In this document: one piece after another, positions 8,696 through 18,291 of the stretch
How the letters are laid out: each line of letters begins with the position of its first letter
How positions within the stretch are numbered: position 1 is the first letter of the stretch
Assembly (NCBI RefSeq): GCF_039655865.1
Contig: NZ_JBBYXL010000001.1
Location: 62,001-126,000 of the forward strand
Direction: 5' to 3'
DNA length: 64,000 nt
DNA from: Prosthecobacter sp. SYSU 5D2
Lineage (GTDB): Bacteria > Verrucomicrobiota > Verrucomicrobiia > Verrucomicrobiales > Verrucomicrobiaceae
The notes under the pieces: generated by a model
The model's database searches: none
The model's input: only the letters and a program-made list of their open reading frames with translations
Told to the model about the DNA's origin: nothing
Position numbers and translations under genes: made by a program

Positions 8696-8912
8696 GTAGG
8701 CCGGATGTGTTCGGCGCGCTGAAGACCGCTGCTCCAAGGCACTCTTCGCCGAACTATCCGGCTGTCTTTGAAGGTGCTTTCTCCACCAAAGCCCGCCTTT
8801 TGAGAGAGGCAGGCCGCAGGGAAAAGGGCACCGCCAGGGAAAGCCGGATAGTTCTGCGGGCAGGCTGGATCAGAACCACGAAGTTGCCTTGCGCAGAACA
8901 CATCCGGCCTAC
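8696..8912. repeat. Nested inverted-repeat element in a 387-bp intergenic gap
   Basis: The gap 8582-8968 between sulfatases 2 and 3 holds no convincing gene but is highly structured. The outer arms are a perfect 17-bp inverted repeat: GTAGGCCGGATGTGTTC at 8696-8712 and its complement at 8896-8912. Inside lies a second perfect 13-bp pair, GAACTATCCGGCT at 8751-8763 and its complement at 8842-8854. All four arms share GAAC-NN-ATCCGGC, so the unit occurs four times in alternating orientation. A weaker innermost pair (GGTGC.../...GCACC) surrounds the centre. Such a layered palindrome resembles REP/BIME-like or MITE-like elements. The word TCGCGCCAAGCG at 8681-8692, just outside the left arm, recurs at 2061-2072. 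It could also act as an RNA structure in the sulfatase transcript. Confidence 0.7.
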
Positions 8913-8968
8913 GGTCCGCCAGGGCAACTTATCAACCGCATCATCCTTTTAAACACCCGAACTGATCT

Positions 8969-10492
8969 ATGAAAAAGACTCTTTTTTTATTCGCTTTATC
9001 CGCCGTCCTAAGCGGCTCTGCACTGGCCGCCGACCGGCCCAACGTCGTGGTCTTCCTGGTGGATGACATGGGCGTCATGGACACCTCCGTGCCCTTTTTG
9101 ACGGATGCGGACGGGAAGCCGAAAAAGTATCCGCTGAATGAATACTACCGCACACCGTCCATGGAGCGGCTGGCGGCTCAGGGCATCCGGTTTAACAACT
9201 TTTGCGCCATGAGCGTCTGCTCACCCACCCGCGTCTCCATCATGACCGGCCAGAACGCCGCGCGGCATCGCACGACGAACTGGATCAATCCGGACACGGA
9301 CAATGCGGGCAAACAAGGACCGCCGGACTGGAACTGGGCAGGTCTCAAAAAAGGCGATGTGACGCTGGCCACCGTGCTGAAGGGTGTCGGCTACCAGACG
9401 ATGCATGTGGGCAAAGGCCACTTTGGCCCTCGCGCCATGGAAGGCAGCGATCCGTCCAACATCGGCTTTGACATCAATGTGGCCGGCGGTGCCATGGGCG
9501 CTCCGGGCAGCTACTATGCGGCGCAGAATTTTGGCTGGGGCAACAAGCGGCGGGAAAAGAATGCCGTGCCAGGCCTGGAGAAGTACCATGGCAAAGATCT
9601 CTTCCTGACAGAAGTGCTGACGATGGAGGCCAAGGATAAGCTGGACGGGTTTGCGAAGAAAAAGGAACCGTTCTTTTTCTACTTTGCCCACTACGCGGTG
9701 CATGCGCCGTTTGAGTCGGACCCGAGGTTTGAAGCCAACTACAAAGACAGTGGCAAGACTCCACCAGCGCAGGCTTTTGCGACCTTGATCGAGGGCATGG
9801 ACAAGTCGCTCGGAGATCTGCTGGATCATCTGGACAAGCTGGGAGTGGCAGAGGATACCCTCATCTTTTTCCTCGGCGACAACGGCAGCGATGCGCCATT
9901 GGGCGACCAGCATGAGGTGGCCTGCGCGGCACCGCTGCGGGGCAAGAAGGGCGCGCATTATGAAGGCGGCATGCGCATTCCGTTCATCGCCGCCTGGGCC
10001 AGGCGGAATGACGAGAATCCGTTCCAGAAAAAGCTGGCCATTCCGGCCGGAGTCATCCAGCCGCAGCAGGCCGCCGTGCATGATCTTTTCCCCACGTTGC
10101 TGGCAGTAACTGAGACGGCCACACCTGCCGGGCATACCGTGGACGGCCTGCCGCTGACCAAGCTGCTGACCGGCGCGAAGGATGCCGCACGCGAGGAGAA
10201 ATTCCTCATGCACTACCCGCACGCACCGCACCGTACCGAATACTGGACCAGCCTGCGCGATGGCGAGTGGAAGGTCATTTATCATTACTTCCCGACCAAG
10301 GTTTCCGGCGGCTCGCACTACCAGCTTTTCAATCTGAAGAACGATCCGTTTGAGCAGAAGGACCTGGCGGCGGAGAAGCCGGAGGAGCTGGCCGCCATGA
10401 TGAAAAAACTGGTGGCCGGGCTGGAGGCGCACCAGGCGGTGTATCCGGTGGCGGAAGATGGCAAGACACCGGTGAAGCCGAAGCTGCCCTAA
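8969..10492 (+). CDS. Secreted sulfatase 3 (arylsulfatase A-like)
   Basis: A 507-residue sulfatase. After the signal peptide (LFLFALSAVLSGSALA) come RPNVVVFLVDDMGVMD (metal Asp pair), maturation motif C84-SPTR followed by VSIMTGQNAARHRTT, HVGKGHFG (active-site Lys/His), HYAVHAPFE and FFLGDNGSDAPLG (metal Asp-Asn pair). The D-N-G form and the RGKKGAHYEGGMRIPF segment are characteristic of the large arylsulfatase A/B-like group found on sulfated polysaccharide loci. It ends LFNLKNDPFEQKDLAAEKPEEL plus a short tail without the Lys/Gly run. It is the first gene after the nested repeat and lies 19 bp before sulfatase 4. Confidence 0.92.
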   Translation: MKKTLFLFALSAVLSGSALAADRPNVVVFLVDDMGVMDTSVPFLTDADGKPKKYPLNEYYRTPSMERLAAQGIRFNNFCAMSVCSPTRVSIMTGQNAARHRTTNWINPDTDNAGKQGPPDWNWAGLKKGDVTLATVLKGVGYQTMHVGKGHFGPRAMEGSDPSNIGFDINVAGGAMGAPGSYYAAQNFGWGNKRREKNAVPGLEKYHGKDLFLTEVLTMEAKDKLDGFAKKKEPFFFYFAHYAVHAPFESDPRFEANYKDSGKTPPAQAFATLIEGMDKSLGDLLDHLDKLGVAEDTLIFFLGDNGSDAPLGDQHEVACAAPLRGKKGAHYEGGMRIPFIAAWARRNDENPFQKKLAIPAGVIQPQQAAVHDLFPTLLAVTETATPAGHTVDGLPLTKLLTGAKDAAREEKFLMHYPHAPHRTEYWTSLRDGEWKVIYHYFPTKVSGGSHYQLFNLKNDPFEQKDLAAEKPEELAAMMKKLVAGLEAHQAVYPVAEDGKTPVKPKLP

Positions 10493-10511
10493 CCCTTTAC
10501 TCAATCATTTC

Positions 10512-11981
10512 ATGAAGGCATTCACACTTGGCATTCTATTGGGCGCAGCCGCTCTCCTTTCCCCAGCATCGGCAGAGGATAAGCCTAACATCATCTTTGT
10601 CATGGCGGATGACATGGGCTGGGGGCAGACAGGCTATCGTGGACATCCGGTGCTGAAGACGCCGAACCTGGACGCGATGGCGGAGAACGGCCTGCGCTTT
10701 GACCGCTTTTATGCCGGGAATCCGGTGTGCTCGCCCACGCGGGCCTGTGTGATGACAGGCCGCACGAATGATCGCACCGGCGTGCTGAGCCATGGCTACG
10801 GCCTGCGGGTGCAGGAAAAGACCATCGCCCAGGCGTTGAAAGGTGCGGGTTATGTGACGGCGCATTTTGGCAAGTGGCATCTCAACGGGTTCAAAGGGCC
10901 GGGCGCACCTGTGCTGGCAGACGATCCGCGCAGTCCGGGCGCCTTCGGTTTTGATGAATGGGTTTCCGCCACGAACTTCATTGACATGGATCCTTGGTTA
11001 GGCCGCAACGGCAAGCCCGAGCAGGTGATGGGCGATTCATCGGAGGTCATCGTGGATGAGGCCGTGAAGTTCCTGGACAAGCATCGCGCAGGCGGCAAGC
11101 CGATGTTCACCGTCATCTGGTATGGCACGCCACATTCACCCTTCAAGGCGGGCGATGCCGACCGCATGCCATTCGGCGAGCTGGAAAAGGAATCCGCCAA
11201 CCACCATGGTGAGCTGGTGGCCATGGACCGGAGCATCGGCACGCTGCGCAAGAAGCTGCGGGAATTTGAGCTGGAGAAGAATACGCTGCTGGTCTTTTGC
11301 AGCGACAACGGCGGCCTGCCGGAGATCAAGCCAAACACCACCGGCGGCCTGCGTGGCAACAAAGGGCAGGTCTATGAAGGCGGCCTGCGCGTGCCGGGCA
11401 TCATGGAATGGCCGGGCACGGTGCAACCGCGAGTGACGGATCACGTCGCCTGCGTGGTGGACCTGTTCCCGACCGTGGCGGACATCGTCGGCCTGCCCGA
11501 CAGCTCCTTCATCCAGCCGGTGGATGGCGTGAGCCTGAAGCCCTTGTTTAAAGCCGAAACCGGACCGCGTGAAAAACCGCTGGGCTTTCGCTACGGAGTG
11601 AAGACGGCCTTTGTGGACAACCGCTACAAGCTCCTGGCCAATGACCTCAAAAAAGGTCCGTTTGAGCTGTATGACCTGGAAGCCGATCCTCACGAAACGA
11701 AGGACCTGAGCGCCGAAAAACCGGACCTGCTGGCCAAGATGAAGAAGGACTGGCAGACCTGGAACGCCAGTGTGGACGCCAGCTTTGCCGGCAAAGATTA
11801 TCCTGAAGGCAAGGTCACACCGCCCGATCCTGAGCCAGTCTCCTGGTATGAGACCGAGCAGTACAAACCCTTCATGGAAGAAGCGAAAGGCTACTGGGCC
11901 TACAAGCTGCACATGGACCGCGCCGCCAAAGGGGCAGGCAAAGGTGGCAAGGGAAACAAAGGCAACAAAAAGAAGAAGTGA
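10512..11981 (+). CDS. Secreted sulfatase 4 (arylsulfatase A-like) with Lys/Gly tail
   Basis: A 489-residue sulfatase: signal peptide, [18 protein letters not shown] (metal segment), C73-SPTR followed by [35 protein letters not shown] and [18 protein letters not shown]. The [11 protein letters not shown] opening and the D-N-G motif place it in the same broad group as sulfatase 3, but the sequences differ enough to suggest different positional specificity. The C-terminus ends [14 protein letters not shown]. Its TGA stop overlaps the ATG of sulfatase 5 by one base (TGATG), indicating coupled translation. It carries two GCCTAAC words (10583 in the Pro-Asn codons, 10997 in Leu-Gly with a TTA codon). 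Confidence 0.92.
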   Translation: MKAFTLGILLGAAALLSPASAEDKPNIIFVMADDMGWGQTGYRGHPVLKTPNLDAMAENGLRFDRFYAGNPVCSPTRACVMTGRTNDRTGVLSHGYGLRVQEKTIAQALKGAGYVTAHFGKWHLNGFKGPGAPVLADDPRSPGAFGFDEWVSATNFIDMDPWLGRNGKPEQVMGDSSEVIVDEAVKFLDKHRAGGKPMFTVIWYGTPHSPFKAGDADRMPFGELEKESANHHGELVAMDRSIGTLRKKLREFELEKNTLLVFCSDNGGLPEIKPNTTGGLRGNKGQVYEGGLRVPGIMEWPGTVQPRVTDHVACVVDLFPTVADIVGLPDSSFIQPVDGVSLKPLFKAETGPREKPLGFRYGVKTAFVDNRYKLLANDLKKGPFELYDLEADPHETKDLSAEKPDLLAKMKKDWQTWNASVDASFAGKDYPEGKVTPPDPEPVSWYETEQYKPFMEEAKGYWAYKLHMDRAAKGAGKGGKGNKGNKKKK

Positions 11982-13555
11982 TGAAGATGATGAAACCGAT
12001 TTTTGTAATGTTAATTTCGGCGCTTGCGCTGGTGCAGGCAGCCTCTGCAGAAGAAAAGCGGCCTAACATACTGTTTGCCATTGCGGATGACTGGGGGCCG
12101 CATGCGGGTGTTTATGGCACGCCCTGGGTGAAGACTCCGGGGTTTGACCGCATTGCCAAAGAGGGCGTGCTTTTCAAGAACGCCTACACGCCTATGGCCA
12201 AGTGCGCTCCCTCGCGGGCCATCGTGCTCACCGGGCGCCATCTGTGGCAGAATGAGGAGGCGGGAAACCACATGGCGGTTTTTCCGGCGAAGCTGAAGAG
12301 CTGGCCGGAGGTGCTGATGGAGAAGGGCTGGCACATGGGCATCACAGGCAAGGGCTGGGGGCCAGGCATCGCCAATGATGCAGAGGGCAAACCGCGCCAG
12401 ATCACGGGCAAACCGTATAACAAACGCAAGGCCAAACCGCCAGCGACGGCCATGGGCAACAATGACTACGCGGCCAACTTTGCCGATTTCCTGGCCGATG
12501 CGAAGGAGGGCGAGCCGTGGTGCTTCTGGTATGGCTGCACGGAGCCGCACCGGGGATATGAATTCGAATCGGGCGTGAAAAAGGGAGGCAAGAAGCTGGC
12601 GGACATTGACAAGGTGCCCGCCTACTGGCCGGACCATGAGACGGTGCGCCATGACATGCTGGACTACGCCTTTGAGGTGGAGCACATGGACAACCACCTG
12701 GCGCGGATGATCGCGGAGCTGGAGAAGCGCGGCGAGCTGGACAACACGCTCATCATTGTGACCAGCGACCATGGCATGCCCTTTCCACGGGTGAAAGGTT
12801 ATGCGTATCACGACTCCAACCACATCCCGCTGGCCATCCGTTTTCCCTCAGGTATGAAGAAGGCGGGTCGGGTGATCGAGGACTTTGTGGACTTCACCGA
12901 CATCGCGGCGACGATGCTGGACTATGCGGGCATCACCGAAAAAGACAGCGGCATGATGGCGATCACCGGCAAGAGCTGGCGGCCCATTTTGGAGAGCGAA
13001 AAGGCGGGCCAGGTCATCGCGGAGCGTGACCATGTGCTGATCGGCAAGGAGCGCACGGATGTCGGCAGGCCTAACAACTGGGGCTACCCAATCCGCGGCA
13101 TCGTGACGGCCAATCATTTGTATTTGAAGAACTATGAGCCAACTCGCTGGCCGGCGGGAAATCCGGAGACAGGTTACCTGGACACGGACGGCAGCCCGAC
13201 GAAATCGCTGATCCTGGAGATGGGCCGCAAGGACCGGAACGACAAGTATTGGAAGCTAAACTTCGGCCTGCGCGGCGCGGAGGAGTTCTATGACCTGAGC
13301 GTGGATGCGGACTGTGTGCACAACCTGGCCGGTGAATCTGTGCATGAGGAAAAAATCAAGAGCCTGAGCACACGGATGGAATCCACGATGAAGGACCAGG
13401 GCGACCCGCGCATGGTGGGGAATGGCAAGATCTTCGACGAATACGCACCGACCAATGGCGACGGATTTTACGAGAAATGGAAGAACGGGGAGAAGCCCAA
13501 AGCGGGCTGGGTGAATGAGACTGATTTTGAAAAAGAGCCGATTAAACAACCATGA
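11981..13555 (+). CDS. Secreted sulfatase 5 (S1 family)
   Basis: A 524-residue sulfatase starting at the ATG that overlaps the previous stop; a GTG one codon upstream and later ATGs at 11987 and 11990 are alternatives. Signal peptide ([17 protein letters not shown]), [17 protein letters not shown], maturation motif C75-APSR followed by [28 protein letters not shown], and [15 protein letters not shown]. The overall layout is like sulfatase 1 (shared 'RHLW/YFW' segment, WGPG and the late '[17 protein letters not shown]' region), i.e. a heparan-N-sulfatase-like subgroup. Ala replaces the more usual Ser/Thr after Cys but Pro is kept. There is no Lys/Gly tail. The stop overlaps the start of sulfatase 6 (ATGA), so 4-5-6 form a translationally coupled set. 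Confidence 0.92.
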   Translation: MKMMKPIFVMLISALALVQAASAEEKRPNILFAIADDWGPHAGVYGTPWVKTPGFDRIAKEGVLFKNAYTPMAKCAPSRAIVLTGRHLWQNEEAGNHMAVFPAKLKSWPEVLMEKGWHMGITGKGWGPGIANDAEGKPRQITGKPYNKRKAKPPATAMGNNDYAANFADFLADAKEGEPWCFWYGCTEPHRGYEFESGVKKGGKKLADIDKVPAYWPDHETVRHDMLDYAFEVEHMDNHLARMIAELEKRGELDNTLIIVTSDHGMPFPRVKGYAYHDSNHIPLAIRFPSGMKKAGRVIEDFVDFTDIAATMLDYAGITEKDSGMMAITGKSWRPILESEKAGQVIAERDHVLIGKERTDVGRPNNWGYPIRGIVTANHLYLKNYEPTRWPAGNPETGYLDTDGSPTKSLILEMGRKDRNDKYWKLNFGLRGAEEFYDLSVDADCVHNLAGESVHEEKIKSLSTRMESTMKDQGDPRMVGNGKIFDEYAPTNGDGFYEKWKNGEKPKAGWVNETDFEKEPIKQP

Positions 13556-15093
13556 AATTCTGCATCTCCTTCCTCGCCTTTGTGCTGGCCTGCGCGTCCG
13601 GGCTGACACCTTCTGTCCATGCGGCTGATCGGCCTAACATACTATGGTTCGTTGTGGATGACATGTCGGCGAATTTTTCCAGCTATGGAGAAACGCTGAT
13701 CAAGACACCGAACGTGGACCGGCTGGCAAAGGAGGGGGTCAAGTTTACCCAGGCCTATGTCACCGCACCGGTGTGCTCCACCTGCCGGTCAGCCATGATC
13801 ACCGGCATGTATCAGACGACCATCGGCTCGCATCATCACCGCAGCGGGCGCGGGGAGCTGAAAATCCACCTGCCGGATGGCGTGGAGCCGGTGCCTGCGC
13901 TGTTCCAGAAAGGCGGGTATTATACCTGCATCGGCAGCGGGCTGCCGGGGCTGGATCTGCGCGGGCTGCCCTATGGCGAGGGCCTGGGGAAGAAGGCGGC
14001 GAAGAAGGCTGCCAAGGCCGGGAAGACGCAAGGCAAGCTGGGCAAGACGGACTACAACTTTGAATGGGACCCGAAGATCTACGACAGCCATGACTGGGCG
14101 GACAGGGCCAAGGGCCAGCCGTTTTTCATGCAGGTGCAGCTTCCCGGCGGCAAGCTGCGCGGCGGCGATTCCAAAGGTGCCAAGGCGCTTGCGGAAAGGG
14201 CCAGGGCGGAGTTCGGCGCGGAGACGGACCCGGCCAAGGTGACGCTGCCGCCCTACTATCCTCGTGACCCGGTGCTGCTGGAAGACTGGGCCGCCTATCT
14301 GGATGCGGTGAAGCTGACGGACAAGCATGTGGGCAAGGTGCTGGCACGGCTGGAAGAAGAAGGCCTGATGGACAATACCCTCATCATTTTCATGACGGAT
14401 CACGGCATCAGCCACGCACGCGGCAAGCAGTTCCTCTATGATGAAGGCGCGCACATTCCATTCGTGGTGCGCGGCCCTGGCATTACGGCCGGGAAGGTGC
14501 GTGAGGACCTGATTATGCAGATTGATATGGCGCCTCTTTCTCTGGCTGCGGCGGGTCTGTCCGTGCCTGCGGCGATGCAGGGCAAGGATATTTTGGCGAA
14601 GGACTACCAGCCGCGCGAGGCCGTCTATTCAGCACGTGACCGCTGCGATGAAACGGTGGAGCATATCCGCAGCGTGCGCACGGACCGGTTTCTCTACATT
14701 CGCAATTTCCTCCCCAACCGCCCGCACCTGCAGCCGAATGCGTACAAGGACGGCAAGGACATCATCAGTGCGCTGCGGGCCGCGCATGAGGCAGGCACGC
14801 TGCCTTCGGTATCAGAGGATCTTTTGTTCAGCCCGAAGCGTGCGGCGGAGGAACTTTATGAGTACGTGAATGACCGCTGGCAGGTCACCAACCTGGCGGC
14901 CAATCCGGACTATAAAGACACCCTGGAAAAACACCGCAGCATGCTGGAACGCTGGATCGTGGAGACCAAGGATGCCGGTCCGGAATCCGAAGCCATGTAT
15001 GACAGCGACATGGTTGAGTATCGCAAGAAAGGCAATCCGGTCATTGAGGCCAACATCGCCCTGATGAAGAAGTGGGCGAAGGAAGGGAAGTGA
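13552..15093 (+). CDS. Secreted sulfatase 6 with a proline-less maturation motif (CSTCR)
   Basis: A 513-residue sulfatase-fold protein. Signal peptide, [20 protein letters not shown], then APVC75[24 protein letters not shown] at the maturation site, and [23 protein letters not shown]. The core CxPxR motif is changed to C-S-T-C-R: the catalytic Cys and Arg are present but Thr replaces Pro, the residue favoured by the known maturases (FGE accepts CxPxR; anSME accepts Pro or Ala). The protein closely parallels sulfatase 8 (59171-60634; CSSSR, same YQTTxG and ARDRC segments). A Lys/Ala-rich loop ([19 protein letters not shown], about residues 148-166) is inserted after the active-site region. No C-terminal Lys/Gly tail. 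Whether it is converted to formylglycine is open. Confidence 0.88.
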   Translation: MKFCISFLAFVLACASGLTPSVHAADRPNILWFVVDDMSANFSSYGETLIKTPNVDRLAKEGVKFTQAYVTAPVCSTCRSAMITGMYQTTIGSHHHRSGRGELKIHLPDGVEPVPALFQKGGYYTCIGSGLPGLDLRGLPYGEGLGKKAAKKAAKAGKTQGKLGKTDYNFEWDPKIYDSHDWADRAKGQPFFMQVQLPGGKLRGGDSKGAKALAERARAEFGAETDPAKVTLPPYYPRDPVLLEDWAAYLDAVKLTDKHVGKVLARLEEEGLMDNTLIIFMTDHGISHARGKQFLYDEGAHIPFVVRGPGITAGKVREDLIMQIDMAPLSLAAAGLSVPAAMQGKDILAKDYQPREAVYSARDRCDETVEHIRSVRTDRFLYIRNFLPNRPHLQPNAYKDGKDIISALRAAHEAGTLPSVSEDLLFSPKRAAEELYEYVNDRWQVTNLAANPDYKDTLEKHRSMLERWIVETKDAGPESEAMYDSDMVEYRKKGNPVIEANIALMKKWAKEGK

Positions 15094-15114
15094 AGTTTAA
15101 AAGGCTGATTTGTT

Positions 15115-16602
15115 ATGAAAAGACTGACCTTGATGCTGGTGATGGGAATGGCGGCTTCGCTTTGGGCGGAGCGGCCTAACGTATTGTTCATCATCTCGGA
15201 TGACCTCACCTCCACGGCGCTTTCCTGCTATGGGAACACCGTTTGCAAAACGCCGAACATTGACCGGCTGGCGGCGCAGGGGACACGGTTTACCAGCGCC
15301 TACTGCAATGCGACCTACTGCGGGCCTTCGCGGGCGTCCTTCATGTCCGGCTACTATCCGCATGCGACGGAGGTGTTTGGTTATGTCAATCCCAGGCCGG
15401 TCATCGGCGACCGGGCCACCTGGTCCCAGCATTTCAAGAATGCCGGTTACTACACCGCACGGGTGAGCAAGATCTTCCACATGGGCGTGCCCGGCGGTGT
15501 TGAGGAAGGCGGCGATGGACGCGACCACAATGGCGGCGATGGCGCGGATGATCCGGCCTCCTGGACGGAGAAATTCAACAGCCTCGGGCCGGAATGGAAG
15601 GCGCCTGGAGACGGCGAGACGCTGGAGGGAAATGCGGACGGCAAGAAGCCCGTCGTGGGTGGCAACACCTTTGTCGTGGTGGAGGCGGACGGAGATGACC
15701 TGGTCCATTCCGACGGCAAGACGGCGGCAAAGGCGGTGGAGCTGCTGGGCAAACACGCGGTGAAAGGGAAGCCCTTCTTTCTTGCCGTAGGTTTTGTTAG
15801 GCCGCATGTGCCTTTCGTCGCGCCGAGGCGCTACTACGCGGACTATAAGCCCTATGACAAAATGGTACTTCCACCCAAGATCGAAGGCGACTGGGACGAC
15901 ATTCCAAAGGCAGGCATCAATTACAAGACGAGCGTGAAGATGGAGATGGATGAGCGGCGGCAGAAAAAGGCGGTGGGCGGTTATTATGCCTCCGTCTCCT
16001 TCATGGATGCGCAGGTGGGCAAGGTGCTGGATGCGCTGGAGGCCAGCGGCCAGGCTGACAATACGATTGTGATCTTCACCAGCGACCATGGGTATCACCT
16101 CGGCGAGCATGACTTCTGGGCCAAGGTCAGCCTGCGCGATGAATCGGCCAAGGTGCCGCTCATCATTAAAGTGCCGGGAAAGAAAGCGGCCGTCTGTGAC
16201 TCATTCACCGAGCTGATTGACCTGTATCCCACCGTAGCCTCCCTCTGCGGGCTGGAGGTGCCGGACCGGCTGCAAGGGAAGAACATCACGCCCATGCTGG
16301 ATGACCCGAAGCATGAGGTGCGGCAGGCGGCCTTCTGCACAGCTCCGTCATCCAAGGGCCTGCTGCTGCGGGAAAAACGCTGGGCCTATCTTCAGTATGC
16401 GGAGGATGCCTCGAAAGGCATCGAGCTGTTCGACATGGAGAAGGACCCGGAGCAATACACCAACCTGGCGGAGAAGCCGGAATACGCCTCGGTGGTGGAA
16501 GGCTTCAAAAAGAAGTTGGCGGCCCGGCTGCAGGAGGTGCGGACGAATGATCTGAACCTATCCTATGTTAGGCCAGAGGGGAAGGGCAAGAAAAAGCGGT
16601 GA
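15115..16602 (+). CDS. Secreted sulfatase 7 (iduronate-2-sulfatase-like) with Lys/Gly tail
   Basis: A 495-residue sulfatase. Signal peptide (LTLMLVMGMAASLWA), RPNVLFIISDDLTSTALSCYGN, maturation motif C69-GPSR followed by ASFMSGYYPHATEVFGY, and AVGFVRPHVPFVAPRRYY. The last segment (GFxRPHxPF) and the IFTSDHGYHLGEHDFWAKVSLRDESAKVPL segment are hallmarks of the iduronate-2-sulfatase/choline-sulfatase-like group. It would remove 2-O- or related sulfates from uronic-acid-type glycans; this is a family-level inference. It ends GKGKKKR. Last gene of the block, 21 bp after sulfatase 6; no clear terminator follows in the 139 bp before the next gene. Three GCCTAAC words fall in it, two forcing AGG arginine codons. 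Confidence 0.92.
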   Translation: MKRLTLMLVMGMAASLWAERPNVLFIISDDLTSTALSCYGNTVCKTPNIDRLAAQGTRFTSAYCNATYCGPSRASFMSGYYPHATEVFGYVNPRPVIGDRATWSQHFKNAGYYTARVSKIFHMGVPGGVEEGGDGRDHNGGDGADDPASWTEKFNSLGPEWKAPGDGETLEGNADGKKPVVGGNTFVVVEADGDDLVHSDGKTAAKAVELLGKHAVKGKPFFLAVGFVRPHVPFVAPRRYYADYKPYDKMVLPPKIEGDWDDIPKAGINYKTSVKMEMDERRQKKAVGGYYASVSFMDAQVGKVLDALEASGQADNTIVIFTSDHGYHLGEHDFWAKVSLRDESAKVPLIIKVPGKKAAVCDSFTELIDLYPTVASLCGLEVPDRLQGKNITPMLDDPKHEVRQAAFCTAPSSKGLLLREKRWAYLQYAEDASKGIELFDMEKDPEQYTNLAEKPEYASVVEGFKKKLAARLQEVRTNDLNLSYVRPEGKGKKKR

Positions 16603-16741
16603 TGCTCAGGCTGAGTTTCTGTTTCATTGCAGAATACACGGTGCAAACCAACAGACGGCGTTTGCAGAACCCTGAAAACGAGTTTGTTTTCCATGTGGCC
16701 GTATTGGACGGCCGTTCAGGTCACCCTAGCTCATGACTCTT

Positions 16742-17557
16742 ATGAAAACCAGCATCCTCCTGGCCACCTTTCTGGCGGCCACCCTCGCCCTCCCTGTCCA
16801 AGCTGCACTTCCTGCGGGAGCTGCGGCCAATTTTTCCCTGGCCCTGACCTTGAAAACCATCCTCCCCGGCACCTTTGTCAGGGATGCGGACGGGAAATTT
16901 ATCAAGGGCGATGACAATCAGCGGATTCCGACGGGGGGCAACACCTGGCAAATCGTCAAAGGTGACAAAGAAACCAGCTACAGCGAGGTCAACATCAAGA
17001 CCGCGTCTGCCAAGTACGGAATCAAAGAACTGCTGCTGGACCTGAAAGATGCCGGCATCCTGGATGACAGCACCATCGCCGGCTGGTCGGTCAAGGCCAT
17101 CACCGTCGGCACTTCCTCCGATATCAGTTTTTTCCTTGTTAAAAAAGGCAAGCCGTCCGAGGACATCACTGACCATCTTGATTTCGACAATTTCAACTAC
17201 GATGAGGGTGAGCCCAGCGCCTCCAGCTTTTCTTTAAACCAGCTGATCACCCAGGTGAATGTGGATGAAGAATTACAAAGCCTTAAATACAAATATCTTT
17301 CCACCACTGAAACGCTGACCGGCTTTTCCATCAATATTGATGGAATTGGCGGAAAACTTTATGGCCTGGTGAATTTGAGCCAGAAAGTGGCTGTCATCAA
17401 ACCTGCACTGATAATTTTACTGAGCAACGCTTCAATGCCGGTGATGGCCGGAGCCTTTGATACGGCTGAAGATGATGACATACTCGCCAAAGGCAGCATC
17501 AAGATCAGTGGGGCCAAAGTTGTGGCAGATCTGTCCACCGTGCTGGGTGACCTTTGA
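16742..17557 (+). CDS. Secreted protein of unknown function
   Basis: A 271-residue protein with signal peptide MKTSILLATFLAATLALPVQA; an in-frame ATG at 16733 would add three residues. The mature part is acidic with predicted alternating strands; no known domain is recognised. Segments such as LLDLKDAGILDD, GWSVKAITVG and KGSIKISGAKVVADLS have the look of a beta-rich extracellular domain. Base composition is less GC-rich and codon use less biased than in the adjacent sulfatases, suggesting separate origin or low expression. It follows the sulfatase run by 139 bp and has its own intrinsic terminator. A role in the same sulfated-substrate system is possible from position only. Confidence 0.65.
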   Translation: MKTSILLATFLAATLALPVQAALPAGAAANFSLALTLKTILPGTFVRDADGKFIKGDDNQRIPTGGNTWQIVKGDKETSYSEVNIKTASAKYGIKELLLDLKDAGILDDSTIAGWSVKAITVGTSSDISFFLVKKGKPSEDITDHLDFDNFNYDEGEPSASSFSLNQLITQVNVDEELQSLKYKYLSTTETLTGFSINIDGIGGKLYGLVNLSQKVAVIKPALIILLSNASMPVMAGAFDTAEDDDILAKGSIKISGAKVVADLSTVLGDL

Positions 17558-17574
17558 TCTGAACCTCCGATGCT

Positions 17575-17613
17575 AAAAAAAAGCGGGCCTCCAGAACGGG
17601 GACCCGCTTTTTT
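17575..17613. terminator. Bidirectional intrinsic terminator
   Basis: An A-run, stem GCGGG (17583-17587) / CCCGC (17603-17607) extended by the flanking A and T runs, then six T. Both strands have a U-tract after the hairpin, so it can end the secreted-protein gene (+) and the convergent DUF1080 gene (-). Confidence 0.8.
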
Positions 17614-17634
17614 GCGTTTTCCGGCACCGCTCGG

Positions 17635-18291
17635 TTACTTCTCCACGATCTGGATGTTGCGGATCCACACCTTGTCATGGTGGTCCGTCAGCATGATGCG
17701 GCCCTTGCCGGGGGCGAAGCCTTCCTTCTTGCTGAACTTGCTCGCCGCGATCTTGGTCTTCCAGTCTTCGGAGGCCGTATCGGCCTCGCCCACCAGCTTG
17801 CCATTCAGGTAATGCTGCAGCTTGCCGTCCTGGGCCACCACACGGCTGGTGTTCCATTCACCGGGCGGGTTCATCGGCTTGTCTTCCGCCGGGGCCTGGA
17901 TGTCATAAAAGGAAGCCGTGCTGTGCGTGCCGCCACCCTTCATGCCATCGGGATGCTTCTTGTCATCAATCATCTGGTACTCGATGCCCAGCCACTCCTT
18001 GTTGTTGATCTTCGTGACCCAGTACTTGATGCCGTTGTTGCCGCCCTCCTCCACCTTCCATTCCCAGCTCAGGTCAAAGTTCGTGTATTCCTTTTCAGAC
18101 AGCAGATTGCCGCCCTTTTCACCATTCAGGTGGATGGCACCATCCACCACCACCCAGCCTGCACCGGGCTTGGCTCCGTCTTGCCCGGTCCACCCGGCCA
18201 GAGATTTGCCGTCAAAGAGGGACACCGCATCCGCCGCCATCAGGCGGCTGACACCCAGCGCCAGGAGAAGAACCAAAAGAGAAGCTTTCAT
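17635..18291 (-). CDS. DUF1080 / 3-keto-disaccharide hydrolase-like secreted protein
   Basis: A 218-residue protein: signal peptide (LLVLLLALGVSRLMA), then the DUF1080 concanavalin-like domain with SLFDGKSLAGWTG, WVVVDGAIHLNG, NFDLSWEWKVEEGGNNGIKYWV, the LGIEYQMIDDKKHPD segment, and the closing VWIRNIQI. Members of this family (3-keto-disaccharide hydrolase, PF06439) are very numerous in Verrucomicrobiota and Planctomycetota, and some hydrolyse 3-keto-glycosides; most are uncharacterised. Start 18291 was chosen because longer in-frame sequence upstream lacks signal-peptide logic. It is single-gene, convergent with the secreted protein at 16742-17557 and sharing its terminator. Proximity to the sulfatases suggests involvement in extracellular carbohydrate use. 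Confidence 0.88.
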   Translation of the reverse strand: MKASLLVLLLALGVSRLMAADAVSLFDGKSLAGWTGQDGAKPGAGWVVVDGAIHLNGEKGGNLLSEKEYTNFDLSWEWKVEEGGNNGIKYWVTKINNKEWLGIEYQMIDDKKHPDGMKGGGTHSTASFYDIQAPAEDKPMNPPGEWNTSRVVAQDGKLQHYLNGKLVGEADTASEDWKTKIAASKFSKKEGFAPGKGRIMLTDHHDKVWIRNIQIVEK

